A stretch of 48,692 bases of DNA, taken from NCBI GenBank assembly GCA_031549965.1, contig JAVBPB010000069.1, positions 1 through 48,692 on the forward strand. The letters are read 5' to 3'. The translations under genes were made by a program, and so were the position numbers. The DNA is from JAVBPB01 sp031549965. GTDB taxonomy: Bacteria; Bacillota; Clostridia; Lachnospirales; Lachnospiraceae. Below, one piece after another: positions 15,854-25,965 of the stretch (position 1 is its first letter; the number at the start of each line of letters is the position of its first letter). A model generated the notes under the pieces. That model had not been told where the DNA came from and did not search any database. It was given only the letters and a program-made list of their open reading frames with translations.

Positions 15854-18847
15854 ATGATAAAAAAGAAAACAAAAAAAGTTAGATCAATTAGATATATTAT
15901 GTTAATCTCCATATTGGCACTTACAACACTAATGGGGATTTGCTTAATTGTAGCAATATCTTTTTCAGGAGTTTATACATCTCTTAATCAGGTTGCTTCA
16001 AAAAATCTATCTAAGATAGTATCCACCCGATCTAGTGAACTAAGTAAAAAGATGAATACATTAGCTGACATAGCTCTTAATATGTCTAACGAAATAGAAA
16101 AGCAGGTAAATCAAAAATACTCCGATGGTTCTATTTCAGAGCTTATGAAACAAGATACTACAGTAACAAAATATGTATTAAATGCTGGTCTTAAAAATAT
16201 TATAAACACACTAAAACTAAATAGTGCATCTGGCGTTTTCATTTGCCTTAACAATTCTGCACATACAAATTATCTAAATAGTAATAAACATGCCTCCATA
16301 TATATAAGGGATGAAGATTTAAAAACTTATTCTGAGGATTATAATAGCTTACTTACACTTCGAGGTTCAAGAGAATTATCTTTTTATTATCATATTCCTT
16401 TTGATAATTATTGGACTGAGGAGTGGTTAATTAATAACGACAATAATGTTAATTATGATTTTTATAATAAACCATATAATTCAGCTATGAAAAATTACAA
16501 TCTGGAAAAAGAAAAACTTGGATACTGGTCCTATCCTTTTGATATCCTAAATGATTCAATTAAAGTTATTACTTATACGATTCCACTACTCGACTCCCAA
16601 GGTACCCCTTACGGTATTATAGGTATAGAACTTTCTGAAAGTTATATAATTAATTTCTTAAATTATTCAGAGCTTAATTATTCACAGAATTGCTTTTATT
16701 TGTTAACAGAATCAACTTCATTTAATAATGATGTCCACTCATGTATATCAAATGGTCCTTTTTCCAACTATTATATTCAAGACTCAGCACCTACATTAAC
16801 AAGGAGATTAACTGATGGATATGGTGATAATATATATGAATATATAGGTGGACATAATAGTAAAGTACCTGCAATAGCTTCAAAATACTCATTGAATCTA
16901 TATTATCCTGATAGTCCATTTTATTCTATGAAATGGGAATTAAGCGGTTATGTTAAAAAAAGTGATTTATTTGAAGCTTCAAATAATCTAAAAATCACTG
17001 TTATTGGAGCTTTTGTATTTATTATTGTTTTTGGTACTCTGGTAGGTTTATTTCTAGTAGATCTTATAACCAATCCTATAAGGAAATTATCAAAAGCGGT
17101 TAATTCCATTGATAATGAATATCAAATCAGCTTAGGAAGAACTAATCTAAGCGAAATTGATTCTTTAGCAGACTCTATAGAAAACTTAAGCAAAAGCTTA
17201 GTTCATTCTGCTAACTTAATTATGGATACTGTAAAATTAACTAATTCTAATATTGGTATATTTGAAATAAATGCAAAAAATAACCGAGTTTTTATGACTG
17301 AATTATTATTTGAGATCTTTAATATTGATTTTAAAGCTAAAGAATATTATATAGACTTAAATTTATGGAATCAAAAGTACGAAGAAACCTTTCAAATTCA
17401 TGAGAATAAACTGGATAATGTATTTATAGTCTCAGATACTAAAACCGGAGAAAAACATTGGTATGATTTAAAAATTGTTTGTGTAGGCGGTAATGTTCGT
17501 GGTGTAATAATTGATGTAACTTCTGATGTATTAGAAAAGAAATTTTTAGAATATGAACGAGATATTGATCCTCTTACCAAGCTACTTAACAGACGTGCTT
17601 TTCTTGAACAATCCACTAATTTAATAAATACCAGCCCTAATTTAAAGGCTATGGTTATTTTTATTGATTTGGATAATCTAAAAGCATTTAATGATACTTA
17701 CGGTCATGATATAGGTGATTTGTATATACAAGGAGCTGCTGATATATTCAAAAGATTTACAAAATATAATGCATTAGTTTCAAGGATATCAGGTGATGAA
17801 TTCCTTATACTTTTACCAGGTAAAAGTGAACATTCAATATTGAATGTTGTTAAACAATGTTTAGAAGATGATGGCACCAATTCCATTATTCTTCCTAACA
17901 ATACATTGCAAAAAATAAGATATTCCCTTGGATATTCATGGTATCCAAAGCATGCAAGAGAGTTAGATTTGTTAATTAAATATGCCGACTTTGCTATGTT
18001 TGAAGTAAAACAAAAGAATAAAGGTTCTATAAAGGAATTTAATATGGCTTCATATTTACGTGACTCATATTTACTTGATAAGAAAGAAGCTTTGAATATG
18101 ATTATTGAAAACAATCTGGTTAAATATGTATTCCAGCCTATTATTGAAGTGGAAACTGCCAAAGTTTTTGCATATGAAGCTCTTGTAAGACCAGAATTCG
18201 AGGGACTTAATTCTCCTTACCATCTATTACAACTGGCTAAGATGCAGGCAAAACTATATCACATTGAAAAGCTTACTTATTTTAATGTATTTGAATGGAT
18301 TAAAGAGAATCACCACAGACTTAACGGTAAACTAATATTCTTCAATTCCATACCAAACCAGATATTATCTGATACGGATATAAAGGAATTGGATGATAGA
18401 TATTTAGAATACTATCCTTATACTGTAACTGAAATTACTGAAAATGAAATTTGCAGTGATGATTATATTGCTTCAAAAACACAGACCGTACGTTCAAGAA
18501 AAGGAAGATTAGCCGTTGACGATTTTGGTTCGGGATATAGCAATGATTTAATTGTTTTAAAAGCTAATCCAGATTTTGTTAAGGTGGATATGTCTTTAAT
18601 CCGTAACATACACATTGAACCTAGAAAACAGCATTTAGTTTCTAATATTATCAACTATTGCAAATCATTAAATATTAAGATTTTAGCTGAAGGTATTGAA
18701 ACCTATGACGAGTTAAAAGTTTTAATTGAATTAGGTGTGGATTATCTTCAGGGTTATTATACAGGAAGACCACAACCTGATATTACTGAACTATCTGACA
18801 TTATTAAAAAAGAAATTCAGGAAATAAAGAAAATTAACGGAATTTAA
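15854..18847 (+). CDS. Membrane sensor with GGDEF and EAL domains (c-di-GMP turnover)
   Basis: 997 residues. A transmembrane segment (about 12-37), a large extracytoplasmic Cache-like sensor region (about 40-375), a second transmembrane segment (about 380-405) and a HAMP-like stretch are followed by a PAS-like region (about 455-560), GGDEF (about 567-735) and EAL (about 755-990). The GGDEF signature reads SGDEF (near 646), so cyclase activity is uncertain, and no RxxD inhibitory site precedes it. The EAL side looks intact: EALVRPE (near 775), FFNSIPN, TEITENEI, DDFGSGYS (near 889), KVDMSLI, LAEGIET and LQGYYTGRP. It probably hydrolyses c-di-GMP. The ATG at 15854 is preferred over 15845, which lies only one base after AGGAG. 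It is co-oriented with the binding-protein gene. Confidence 0.92.
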   Translation: MIKKKTKKVRSIRYIMLISILALTTLMGICLIVAISFSGVYTSLNQVASKNLSKIVSTRSSELSKKMNTLADIALNMSNEIEKQVNQKYSDGSISELMKQDTTVTKYVLNAGLKNIINTLKLNSASGVFICLNNSAHTNYLNSNKHASIYIRDEDLKTYSEDYNSLLTLRGSRELSFYYHIPFDNYWTEEWLINNDNNVNYDFYNKPYNSAMKNYNLEKEKLGYWSYPFDILNDSIKVITYTIPLLDSQGTPYGIIGIELSESYIINFLNYSELNYSQNCFYLLTESTSFNNDVHSCISNGPFSNYYIQDSAPTLTRRLTDGYGDNIYEYIGGHNSKVPAIASKYSLNLYYPDSPFYSMKWELSGYVKKSDLFEASNNLKITVIGAFVFIIVFGTLVGLFLVDLITNPIRKLSKAVNSIDNEYQISLGRTNLSEIDSLADSIENLSKSLVHSANLIMDTVKLTNSNIGIFEINAKNNRVFMTELLFEIFNIDFKAKEYYIDLNLWNQKYEETFQIHENKLDNVFIVSDTKTGEKHWYDLKIVCVGGNVRGVIIDVTSDVLEKKFLEYERDIDPLTKLLNRRAFLEQSTNLINTSPNLKAMVIFIDLDNLKAFNDTYGHDIGDLYIQGAADIFKRFTKYNALVSRISGDEFLILLPGKSEHSILNVVKQCLEDDGTNSIILPNNTLQKIRYSLGYSWYPKHARELDLLIKYADFAMFEVKQKNKGSIKEFNMASYLRDSYLLDKKEALNMIIENNLVKYVFQPIIEVETAKVFAYEALVRPEFEGLNSPYHLLQLAKMQAKLYHIEKLTYFNVFEWIKENHHRLNGKLIFFNSIPNQILSDTDIKELDDRYLEYYPYTVTEITENEICSDDYIASKTQTVRSRKGRLAVDDFGSGYSNDLIVLKANPDFVKVDMSLIRNIHIEPRKQHLVSNIINYCKSLNIKILAEGIETYDELKVLIELGVDYLQGYYTGRPQPDITELSDIIKKEIQEIKKINGI

Positions 18848-18863
18848 GACTCGTCTTTTTTAT

Positions 18864-18893
18864 AAAAAAACTCCCCATCAGGGGAGTTTTTTT
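18864..18893. terminator. Bidirectional intrinsic terminator
   Basis: A 13-bp stem with A7 and T7 ends (core ACTCCCC-ATCA-GGGGAGT). It serves the GGDEF-EAL gene and the convergent PFOR gene, whose stop is 5 bp away. Confidence 0.95.
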
Positions 18894-18897
18894 AGTA

Positions 18898-21800
18898 TTA
18901 ATCTCTAGCCATTCTCTTATAGCTTTCTAATCTATTCTTAGCATCTTGCTCTGTTTTAACAAATAGTTCTTCTGCTACTTCTGGGAATGATCTTGTAAGT
19001 GAAGAATAACGAACTTCACTCATAATGAAATCTCTAAAGCTTTCTGTAGGTTCTTTAGAATCCATTACAAAAGGATTCTTTCCTTCATTAGAAAGTAATG
19101 GGTTGTAACGGTACATATGCCAGTAACCTGCTTCAACAGCTTGTTTCATCTTAATTTGAGCATTAGCCATACCGCCTTTAATTCCGTGGTTAATACATGG
19201 TGCATAAGCTATAATAAGTGATGGTCCTGGATAACTTTCAGCTTCTTTTAAAGCTTTGATTAATTGAGCCTGACTTGCACCCATAGCAACTTGTGCTACA
19301 TATACATAACCATAACTCATAGCCATCATACCAAGATCTTTTTTCTTAATTCTCTTACCGGATGCCGCAAACTTAGCTACTGCACCAACTGGAGTTGACT
19401 TTGAAGATTGTCCACCTGTATTTGAGTAAACTTCTGTATCAAATACAAATACATTAACATCTTCACCAGAAGCTAAAACATGATCTAATCCGCCGTATCC
19501 AATATCATAAGCCCAACCGTCTCCACCAAATATCCATTGAGATTTCTTAACTAAATGATCTGAGTTTTCAATAATATCAGTAAAGATTTGTTTTGCTCTT
19601 TCATCTGAGCCTTCATATGCTTTTGCAACTTCTAATAATCTAGCTGATGTTTTCTTAGATTCATCACCAAGATACATTGAATCTACCCAAGCATTTAAAG
19701 CTTCTTTAGTTTCTTCTGAAAGGTTTAGATTCATAGCTTCTTTAGCTTTCATTTCTAAGCCTTCTCTTATTTGTTTAACACCTAAATACATACCATATCC
19801 GTATTCAGCATTATCTTCAAATAATGAGTTACCCCATGCAGGACCTTGTCCTTTGTGGTTTGTTGTATATGGTGTTGAAGGTGCTGACCCACCCCAGATT
19901 GATGAACATCCTGTTGCATTTGAGATGTACATTCTGTCACCGAATAATTGAGTAATTAATTTAGCATATGGAGTTTCTCCACAACCGGCACAAGCACCTG
20001 AGAACTCAAGTAATGGCTGTTCAAATTGGCTTCCCTTAACTGTATCAATCTTTGAAGGGTTTTCTTTTGGAGAAATTGTCATTGCATAATCCCAATTAGC
20101 AACTTCTGCTTCTTGAGTACCAAACGGAACCATAGTAATTGCTTTTTCTTTAGCTGGACATACTTGAACACAGCTTCCACAACCTTGACAGTCCATTGCA
20201 GATACTTGCATTCTGTAGTTATATTGGTCAATACCTTTACCATTTCCTTTAACGCTTTTAAAGCTTTCAGGAGCATCCTTAACTTCTTCTTCATTCAATA
20301 AGAATGGTCTGATTGTAGCGTGAGGACATACATATGAACATTGGTTACATTGAATACATTTGCTTGAATCCCATTCAGGAACCATAACTGCAACACCACG
20401 TTTTTCAAATGCTGCTGTACCTTGTGGGAATGTACCGTCTTCACGACCAACAAATGTACTAACTGGTAAGAAATCACCCTTTTGTGCATTAACTGGCTGT
20501 ACTAATTTTGAAATAAATTCAGGAACTTCTACTGTTGCTGCTGCTTTATCTTCCACTGAATCTGCCCAAGATGCAGGAACGTTAACTGATGTAATGCCTT
20601 CAAGACCTTTATCAACAGCCGCATTGTTCATACCAACAATAGCATCGCCTTTTTTACCATATGTTTTTTCAATAGCATCTTTCATGTATTTTACTGCATC
20701 ATCAATTGGGATAATTCCAGTAAGTTTAAAGAAAGCTGACTGTAATACTGTATTTGTTCTATTACCAAGTCCTAATTCTTTTGCAATCTTAGTTGCATCA
20801 ATTGTATAGAACTTAATGTTGTTTTCTGCCATGTATTTTTTCATAGCTGCTGGAAGGTTTTTATCTAACTCATCTGATGACCATTCAGTATTAAGTAAGA
20901 AAGTTCCATTAGGTTTTAATTCGGATAACATATCATATAAATATACATAAGCCTGATTATGACATGCTACGAAATCTGCTGTTTTTACTAAGTATGTTGA
21001 GCGAATTGGTTTTTTACCAAAACGAAGATGTGACTGAGTTATACCGCCAGATTTCTTTGAGTCATATGAAAAATAAGCTTGTGCATACATGTCTGTATGA
21101 TCACCGATAATTTTAATTGAGTTCTTGTTTGCACCAACTGTACCGTCTGCTCCAAGTCCCCAGAATTTGCAGCTTGTTGTTCCTTCGTCTGCAATGTCAA
21201 TTTCTTTACCTGTGTTAAGAGATAAATTAGTAACATCATCAACGATACCCACTGTAAATCCGTTCATTGGTTTTTCTGCATCTAAATTATCAAATACAGC
21301 AATTATTTGTGCTGGTGTAAAGTCTTTAGAACCAAGACCATAACGTCCGCCTACGATAAGTGGAGATTTTCCTTTGTTAAAGAATGATGTACAAACATCT
21401 TGATATAATGGTTCTCCAAGTGAACCTGGTTCTTTTGTACGATCAAGTACCGCAATCTTAGTACATGTTTCTGGAACTGCTTTAAGGAAGTGTTCGATTG
21501 AGAATGGTCTGTATAAATGAACTTTAACCATACCAACTTTTTGTCCCTTAGCAATTAAGTAATCAATTGTTTCTTCTGCTGCTTCACAGCCTGAACCCAT
21601 AGCTATAATTACTTTATCAGCATCAGGAGCACCATAGTAGTTAAATAATTGATAGTTTCTTCCTGTTAATTTATTAATTTCTCCCATATACTCTTCAACA
21701 ATAGCTGGAAGATCGTTATAAAAGTTATTAGAAGCTTCTTTTGCCTGGAAGAAAATATCAGGGTTTTGAGCTGTTCCTCTAAGAACTGGATGCTCTGGAT

Positions 21801-22425
21801 TTAATGCGTTTCTACGAAATGTGTTTACAGCGTCCATATCAACGATTTTTGCTAAATCATCATAGTCAAGACATTCTATTTTTTGTATTTCGTGAGAAGT
21901 ACGGAAACCATCAAAGAAATGTAAGAATGGTACACGTCCTTTTATAGTTGCAAGATGTGCAACTGCTCCTAGATCCATAACTTCTTGAACTGAGTTAGAT
22001 GCAAGCATTGCAAAACCAGTTTGTCTACATGCCATAACGTCTGAGTGATCTCCAAATATTGAAAGTGCATGTGTAGCTAATGCTCTTGCACTTACATGAA
22101 ATACTGATGGAAGTAATTCACCTGCTATTTTATACATATTAGGGATCATAAGTAAAAGACCTTGAGATGCTGTATATGTAGTTGTTAATGCTCCTGCTTG
22201 AAGAGAACCATGTACTACACCTGCTGCTCCTCCTTCAGATTGTAATTCAGAAACTTTTACAGTTTGTCCAAAAATGTTCTTCTTTCCACTTGCTGCCCAT
22301 TCGTCAGTTACTTCTGCCATTGGTGAGCTTGGTGTAATTGGGAAGATACCTGCTACTTCTGTAAATGCATAAGAAGCATATGCAGCGGCTGTATTTCCGT
22401 CCATGGTTTTCATAATTTTTGCCAT
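18898..22425 (-). CDS. nifJ: Pyruvate:ferredoxin (flavodoxin) oxidoreductase
   Basis: 1175 residues, the normal length for single-chain PFOR. Converts pyruvate and CoA to acetyl-CoA and CO2 with reduction of ferredoxin, the partner of the HydABC hydrogenase. Visible: N-terminal pyruvate-binding domain (GIFPITPSSPMAE), CoA-binding/transketolase-like region (MGSGCEAAEETIDYL), a 2x[4Fe-4S] domain (CIQCNQCSYVCPH, CQGCGSCVQVCP), and the TPP-binding domain with SGACAGCGETPY, GGDGWAYDIGYGG and NTGGQSSK. The ATG at 22425 has AAGGAG 7 bases upstream; a longer frame to 22482 crosses that site. Monocistronic, with its own promoter and terminator. Confidence 0.97.
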   Translation of the reverse strand: MAKIMKTMDGNTAAAYASYAFTEVAGIFPITPSSPMAEVTDEWAASGKKNIFGQTVKVSELQSEGGAAGVVHGSLQAGALTTTYTASQGLLLMIPNMYKIAGELLPSVFHVSARALATHALSIFGDHSDVMACRQTGFAMLASNSVQEVMDLGAVAHLATIKGRVPFLHFFDGFRTSHEIQKIECLDYDDLAKIVDMDAVNTFRRNALNPEHPVLRGTAQNPDIFFQAKEASNNFYNDLPAIVEEYMGEINKLTGRNYQLFNYYGAPDADKVIIAMGSGCEAAEETIDYLIAKGQKVGMVKVHLYRPFSIEHFLKAVPETCTKIAVLDRTKEPGSLGEPLYQDVCTSFFNKGKSPLIVGGRYGLGSKDFTPAQIIAVFDNLDAEKPMNGFTVGIVDDVTNLSLNTGKEIDIADEGTTSCKFWGLGADGTVGANKNSIKIIGDHTDMYAQAYFSYDSKKSGGITQSHLRFGKKPIRSTYLVKTADFVACHNQAYVYLYDMLSELKPNGTFLLNTEWSSDELDKNLPAAMKKYMAENNIKFYTIDATKIAKELGLGNRTNTVLQSAFFKLTGIIPIDDAVKYMKDAIEKTYGKKGDAIVGMNNAAVDKGLEGITSVNVPASWADSVEDKAAATVEVPEFISKLVQPVNAQKGDFLPVSTFVGREDGTFPQGTAAFEKRGVAVMVPEWDSSKCIQCNQCSYVCPHATIRPFLLNEEEVKDAPESFKSVKGNGKGIDQYNYRMQVSAMDCQGCGSCVQVCPAKEKAITMVPFGTQEAEVANWDYAMTISPKENPSKIDTVKGSQFEQPLLEFSGACAGCGETPYAKLITQLFGDRMYISNATGCSSIWGGSAPSTPYTTNHKGQGPAWGNSLFEDNAEYGYGMYLGVKQIREGLEMKAKEAMNLNLSEETKEALNAWVDSMYLGDESKKTSARLLEVAKAYEGSDERAKQIFTDIIENSDHLVKKSQWIFGGDGWAYDIGYGGLDHVLASGEDVNVFVFDTEVYSNTGGQSSKSTPVGAVAKFAASGKRIKKKDLGMMAMSYGYVYVAQVAMGASQAQLIKALKEAESYPGPSLIIAYAPCINHGIKGGMANAQIKMKQAVEAGYWHMYRYNPLLSNEGKNPFVMDSKEPTESFRDFIMSEVRYSSLTRSFPEVAEELFVKTEQDAKNRLESYKRMARD

Positions 22426-22492
22426 GTTCTTTCTCCTTTCGGTTAGTGGTATTTCATAAAATTTTAATGAAGAAAAAATCATTCATAGTACT

Positions 22493-22522
22493 ATTGTACC
22501 GTATTTGGAGTGCTTACGTCAA
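22493..22522 (-). promoter_or_regulatory. Promoter of the PFOR gene
   Basis: TTGACG, 18 bases, TACAAT on the minus strand. It gives a leader of about 60 bases. Further upstream (around 22554-22573) a small palindrome GTACT-T5-AGTAC could be a regulatory site. Confidence 0.7.
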
Positions 22523-22868
22523 TATGTTAAAAGATTGTTTTGGGGGAATTATTGTACTTTTTTTAGTACTTAGGGAGTGTCTTTTTGTTTTATGATTTAA
22601 TCGAACTTTAATAGTAACTTACTACCTTTATTAGACATATAATAATACATCTACACTATTTTATATTAAGTATAAAGTGTAGTTCTTTTAATTAGTCAAA
22701 TAATGAAATTCTAGTACCATATTTAATAAATCCTAAATCTTTGTGTTTGATATTTATGCAATGCAAGACGAAGGATCTGGTACTAGGTGTAATTTTATTT
22801 TTTATATATGGCATATAACTGAAAAATTATTTGATGTTTTCTTTTATGAGAGGATGTGATATACGCCT
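22523..22868. other. Spacer with a long-range inverted repeat (22710-22786)
   Basis: No gene seen. CTAGTACCA (22710-22718) is complementary to TGGTACTAG (22778-22786) across 59 bases, about 80 bp before the chemoreceptor gene. The enclosed sequence contains smaller repeats (ATGCAATGCAAGACG). It does not match the c-di-GMP riboswitch patterns I know, though chemoreceptor genes often carry such leaders. The ribosome site of the next gene (AGAGGA) is unusually far, about 13 bases from the ATG. Confidence 0.4.
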
Positions 22869-24122
22869 ATGTTTAAAATAAATAAAAATAATAATGCAAA
22901 AATTTATCAAGATGTACTGATTCAATCAGGACGAAAAAATGTTGTTTCTGCTATTACGATATTTTCTTTGGCTCATTCAGAACTTTTAGTTGGTGCTACT
23001 AATATGAAGCTTATTGAATTGTCTAAGGAAGCAGATAAGATGAAACTTTTAAGTACTAAGTTTTCTAATGATTTAAAATCTAATTTAAGTCATTTTAATG
23101 ATAATATTGGCGATATTAACCAAAATATGAACAAGTTAAATGAAACAAGTCTAAAAAATAATGAAAGTTTAAAAAGACTTGATGAGTCTAAAGAATTATC
23201 TTCAAAAGCTTTAGATTGTGTAATAGATAATAATGAACAGTTAAATAATCAAATTAATAAAATAGATGAAATTGCTTTTAATATATCTAGTGTTGCTGTA
23301 CAAACAAAATTGTTGTCATTTAATGCGTCAATAGAAGCTGCACGAGCTGGTGCTGCCGGTAAGGGATTTTCTGTTGTGGCTCAAGAAATTGCTAAGTTAT
23401 CCAATCAAACCCACGAATATACAGATAATGTTAATGATATTTCATATACTATAAGACAGCAAGGGCAAAACAGTTCTAAAGCTCTTACTAATTTAAATGA
23501 AAATTTATCAATATTTTTTGAAGAAACTAAGGATATAATGCAAAGTATTGCAATAGATTCCAAAGATACTCAAAATGCTATGATAAACCTTGAGAATGTA
23601 AACAGTTCCTTTGTTCAGGTGTCAAGCTCAATGGATGAAGCCTTAAGTACAATTGATGATACCTCCAATTCCCTTCAAAAATCAGTTCATTTTGGAAAAC
23701 AATTATCAAAAGCTTCAAAAAAAATGCAACAATCCATTTCTTCCACTATTATATTAAGTGAAGATAATTACATTGTTTCTATTTTAGCTAATCGTTTAAT
23801 AAATCACGCTAATTTTTTATCAAATATTGTAAAAAATGGCGGTTCGCTTAAAACAGTTTCCGATCACCATTCCTGTCCTTTTGGCAAATGGTATGATTCC
23901 AATTTAGATAACTATTCAAATATAATGGAATATAAGGAAATGTACCCTGTACATGAACATTTTCATAATTTATGTATTAATTACAACTCAAGTCCAAATA
24001 TAGATGTATTAGAAGAATTAGCTTTTGTTTCATGCAATGTGTTTGATAAATTCATAAAGCTTATAGAAGCCATGGAATACCTGGCAATAAATGTTGATAA
24101 TAGTCTATTCAATGTTAGGTAA
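22869..24122 (+). CDS. Soluble methyl-accepting chemotaxis protein with C-terminal CZB domain
   Basis: 417 residues with no transmembrane segment, so cytoplasmic. A coiled-coil signalling domain (about 40-290) contains the conserved hairpin tip region (VQTKLLSFNASIEAARAGAA, then GKGFSVVAQEIAKLS) that contacts CheA and CheW. The last 120 residues form a chemoreceptor zinc-binding (CZB) domain: an early His in LINHANFLSNIV, then DHHSCPFGKWYD and VHEHFHNL, which supply the His/Cys zinc site. CZB proteins sense zinc or oxidants such as HOCl in other bacteria; here that is inferred. The hairpin is slightly diverged (SFNASIEAA instead of ALNAAIEAA). Monocistronic with a terminator after the stop. 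Confidence 0.92.
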   Translation: MFKINKNNNAKIYQDVLIQSGRKNVVSAITIFSLAHSELLVGATNMKLIELSKEADKMKLLSTKFSNDLKSNLSHFNDNIGDINQNMNKLNETSLKNNESLKRLDESKELSSKALDCVIDNNEQLNNQINKIDEIAFNISSVAVQTKLLSFNASIEAARAGAAGKGFSVVAQEIAKLSNQTHEYTDNVNDISYTIRQQGQNSSKALTNLNENLSIFFEETKDIMQSIAIDSKDTQNAMINLENVNSSFVQVSSSMDEALSTIDDTSNSLQKSVHFGKQLSKASKKMQQSISSTIILSEDNYIVSILANRLINHANFLSNIVKNGGSLKTVSDHHSCPFGKWYDSNLDNYSNIMEYKEMYPVHEHFHNLCINYNSSPNIDVLEELAFVSCNVFDKFIKLIEAMEYLAINVDNSLFNVR

Positions 24123-24192
24123 ATTAATACTGTTATTAATAAAATACTTCAATAAAGTACCTTTTAAAAACTCTAAATATCTCTAACCATTT

Positions 24193-24233
24193 AACTGTAA
24201 GGTATATGATACTGCAATACCTTACAGTTTTTC
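24193..24233. terminator. Intrinsic terminator after the CZB chemoreceptor gene
   Basis: A 13-bp stem AACTGTAAGGTAT / ATACCTTACAGTT with an 11-base loop and T5. It may also serve the convergent helicase gene. Confidence 0.88.
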
Positions 24234-24309
24234 AATTCTCTCTCATAACAAATCTTAATCCTAAAAATTATCAAATACCAGCTTTGCCTCAAAAAATAAA
24301 TCTAAAATT

Positions 24310-25905
24310 CTATTTCCTATTAGCCGGCTCTATATTAATGGATTTACCCTTAATTTTTGCATCATTCATTACCTTTAAAACTTCTTTTGCATATTCTCTT
24401 GGCACTTCAACAAAAGTGTATTTATCATACATATCAATAGAACCTACTAATTTTCCTGGCATTCCGCTTTCACCTGCAATGGCACCAAGAATATCACCTG
24501 GTCTAGCATTTTGTTTTTTCCCTATGTTAATGAATAGTCTCACCATGCCTTCTTCAGCACCAGTATCTCCATAATCATCATTACTTGATATACTTTCTAT
24601 ATTTTGCTGACTATCTTCACCTAATGACATCTTTAAAAAGGCTGCTGCAACATCTAAAGAAGTATAATCTTCTTCGTTTACCCTTGTTTCAATTAGGTCA
24701 ATAAGTTTTGATAGATCTTCATTTTGTATAATGTCGTTTATTTTATCTAAGACTTTTTCAACTTTTATGCTTGTAACATCATTAATGGATGGTATTGCTT
24801 GTGCTACAATTTTAGTTTTACAGTATCTTTGTATGTCTTTTAATTTAAATACTTCTTTTCCTACAACAAATGTAAACGATTTTCCTGTTCTTCCAGCTCT
24901 TCCTGTTCTTCCTATTCTGTGAACATAATACTCATCATCTTGAGGAAGGTCATAGTTAAATACTGCTTCTACATCATCAACATCAATTCCTCTGGCTGCA
25001 ACATCTGTAGCTACCAAAATTTCAGTTTTACCATTTCTAAAGCTGTTCATAACCCTGTCTCTTTGCTGTTGCTTTAAATCTCCATGAAGTCCTTCAGCAA
25101 AATATCCTCTGCCTTGAAGTGCTTCAACTAATTCATCTACCTGTCTTTTTGTATTACAAAATACTAAAGATAGTTTAGGATCATGCATATCTAAAAGCCT
25201 AGACAATACTTCTTCTTTGTTTTTTGGCTTTACTTCATAGTAATATTGTTCAATATTTGGTACTGTTAATTCTTTTTTTACTACCTTTACTATCTCTGCA
25301 TCTTTTTGATAAGTTTTTGCAATGTCCATTATGGCTTTTGGCATTGTTGCAGAAAATAAAATAGTTTGTCTTTCTTTTGGAATTTCTTTTAATACTGTTT
25401 CAATATCTTCTCTAAATCCCATGTTTAACATTTCATCAGCTTCATCTAATACAATCGTATTAACCATATCAAATCTTACTGTTTTTCTTCTCATATGGTC
25501 AAGGACACGTCCTGGTGTACCAATTATTACCTGTGTACCTGATTTTAATGATCTTATTTGCTTTGAGATTTCTTGTCCTCCATAAATTGGAATAACTTTA
25601 AGCCCGTTTAAAAATTTAGCAAGACTTCTTATTTCTTCAGCAACTTGAATTGCTAATTCTCTTGTTGGGCATAATACTATTGATTGGAGATTTTTATTCT
25701 TTACATTTACATTCTGTAATAAAGGAATTCCAAATGCTGCTGTTTTTCCGGTTCCTGTTTGTGCTTGTCCAACTATATCCTTACCTGTTAATACAATTGG
25801 TATTGCTTTTGCCTGAATAGGAGTTGCTTCTTCAAAACCTATTGCTGTAATAGCCTTAAGAATTTGTTCTGATATCCCCAGTTCACTAAATTTAATTATT
25901 TCCAT
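24310..25905 (-). CDS. DEAD-box RNA helicase (DeaD/DbpA-like)
   Basis: 531 residues. ATP-dependent RNA helicase for ribosome assembly or mRNA turnover, often cold-induced. Motifs in order: Q motif ATPIQAKAIP, Walker A AQTGTGKT, PTRELAIQ, TPGRVLDH, DEAD (VLDEADEML), SAT, then helicase domain 2 with ATDVAARGIDV and HRIGRTGRAG. The last 75 residues (MVRLFINIGKKQNARPGDIL onward) form a DbpA-type RNA-binding domain, which in DbpA and YxiN directs the enzyme to 23S rRNA. AAAGGA precedes the ATG. The transcript has a leader containing a complete intrinsic terminator, suggesting transcription attenuation. Confidence 0.95.
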   Translation of the reverse strand: MEIIKFSELGISEQILKAITAIGFEEATPIQAKAIPIVLTGKDIVGQAQTGTGKTAAFGIPLLQNVNVKNKNLQSIVLCPTRELAIQVAEEIRSLAKFLNGLKVIPIYGGQEISKQIRSLKSGTQVIIGTPGRVLDHMRRKTVRFDMVNTIVLDEADEMLNMGFREDIETVLKEIPKERQTILFSATMPKAIMDIAKTYQKDAEIVKVVKKELTVPNIEQYYYEVKPKNKEEVLSRLLDMHDPKLSLVFCNTKRQVDELVEALQGRGYFAEGLHGDLKQQQRDRVMNSFRNGKTEILVATDVAARGIDVDDVEAVFNYDLPQDDEYYVHRIGRTGRAGRTGKSFTFVVGKEVFKLKDIQRYCKTKIVAQAIPSINDVTSIKVEKVLDKINDIIQNEDLSKLIDLIETRVNEEDYTSLDVAAAFLKMSLGEDSQQNIESISSNDDYGDTGAEEGMVRLFINIGKKQNARPGDILGAIAGESGMPGKLVGSIDMYDKYTFVEVPREYAKEVLKVMNDAKIKGKSINIEPANRK

Positions 25906-25965
25906 CTATATTTTCCTTTCTATATTAAATATAGGTTGCACCTAATATTTTCTTTAATTGAAAAT

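Noticed and set aside
22554..22573. Palindrome GTACT-T5-AGTAC as a Rex site for PFOR
   Set aside because: It lacks the TTGTTAA/TTAACAA half-sites and lies upstream of the -35, so only a generic regulatory note is justified.
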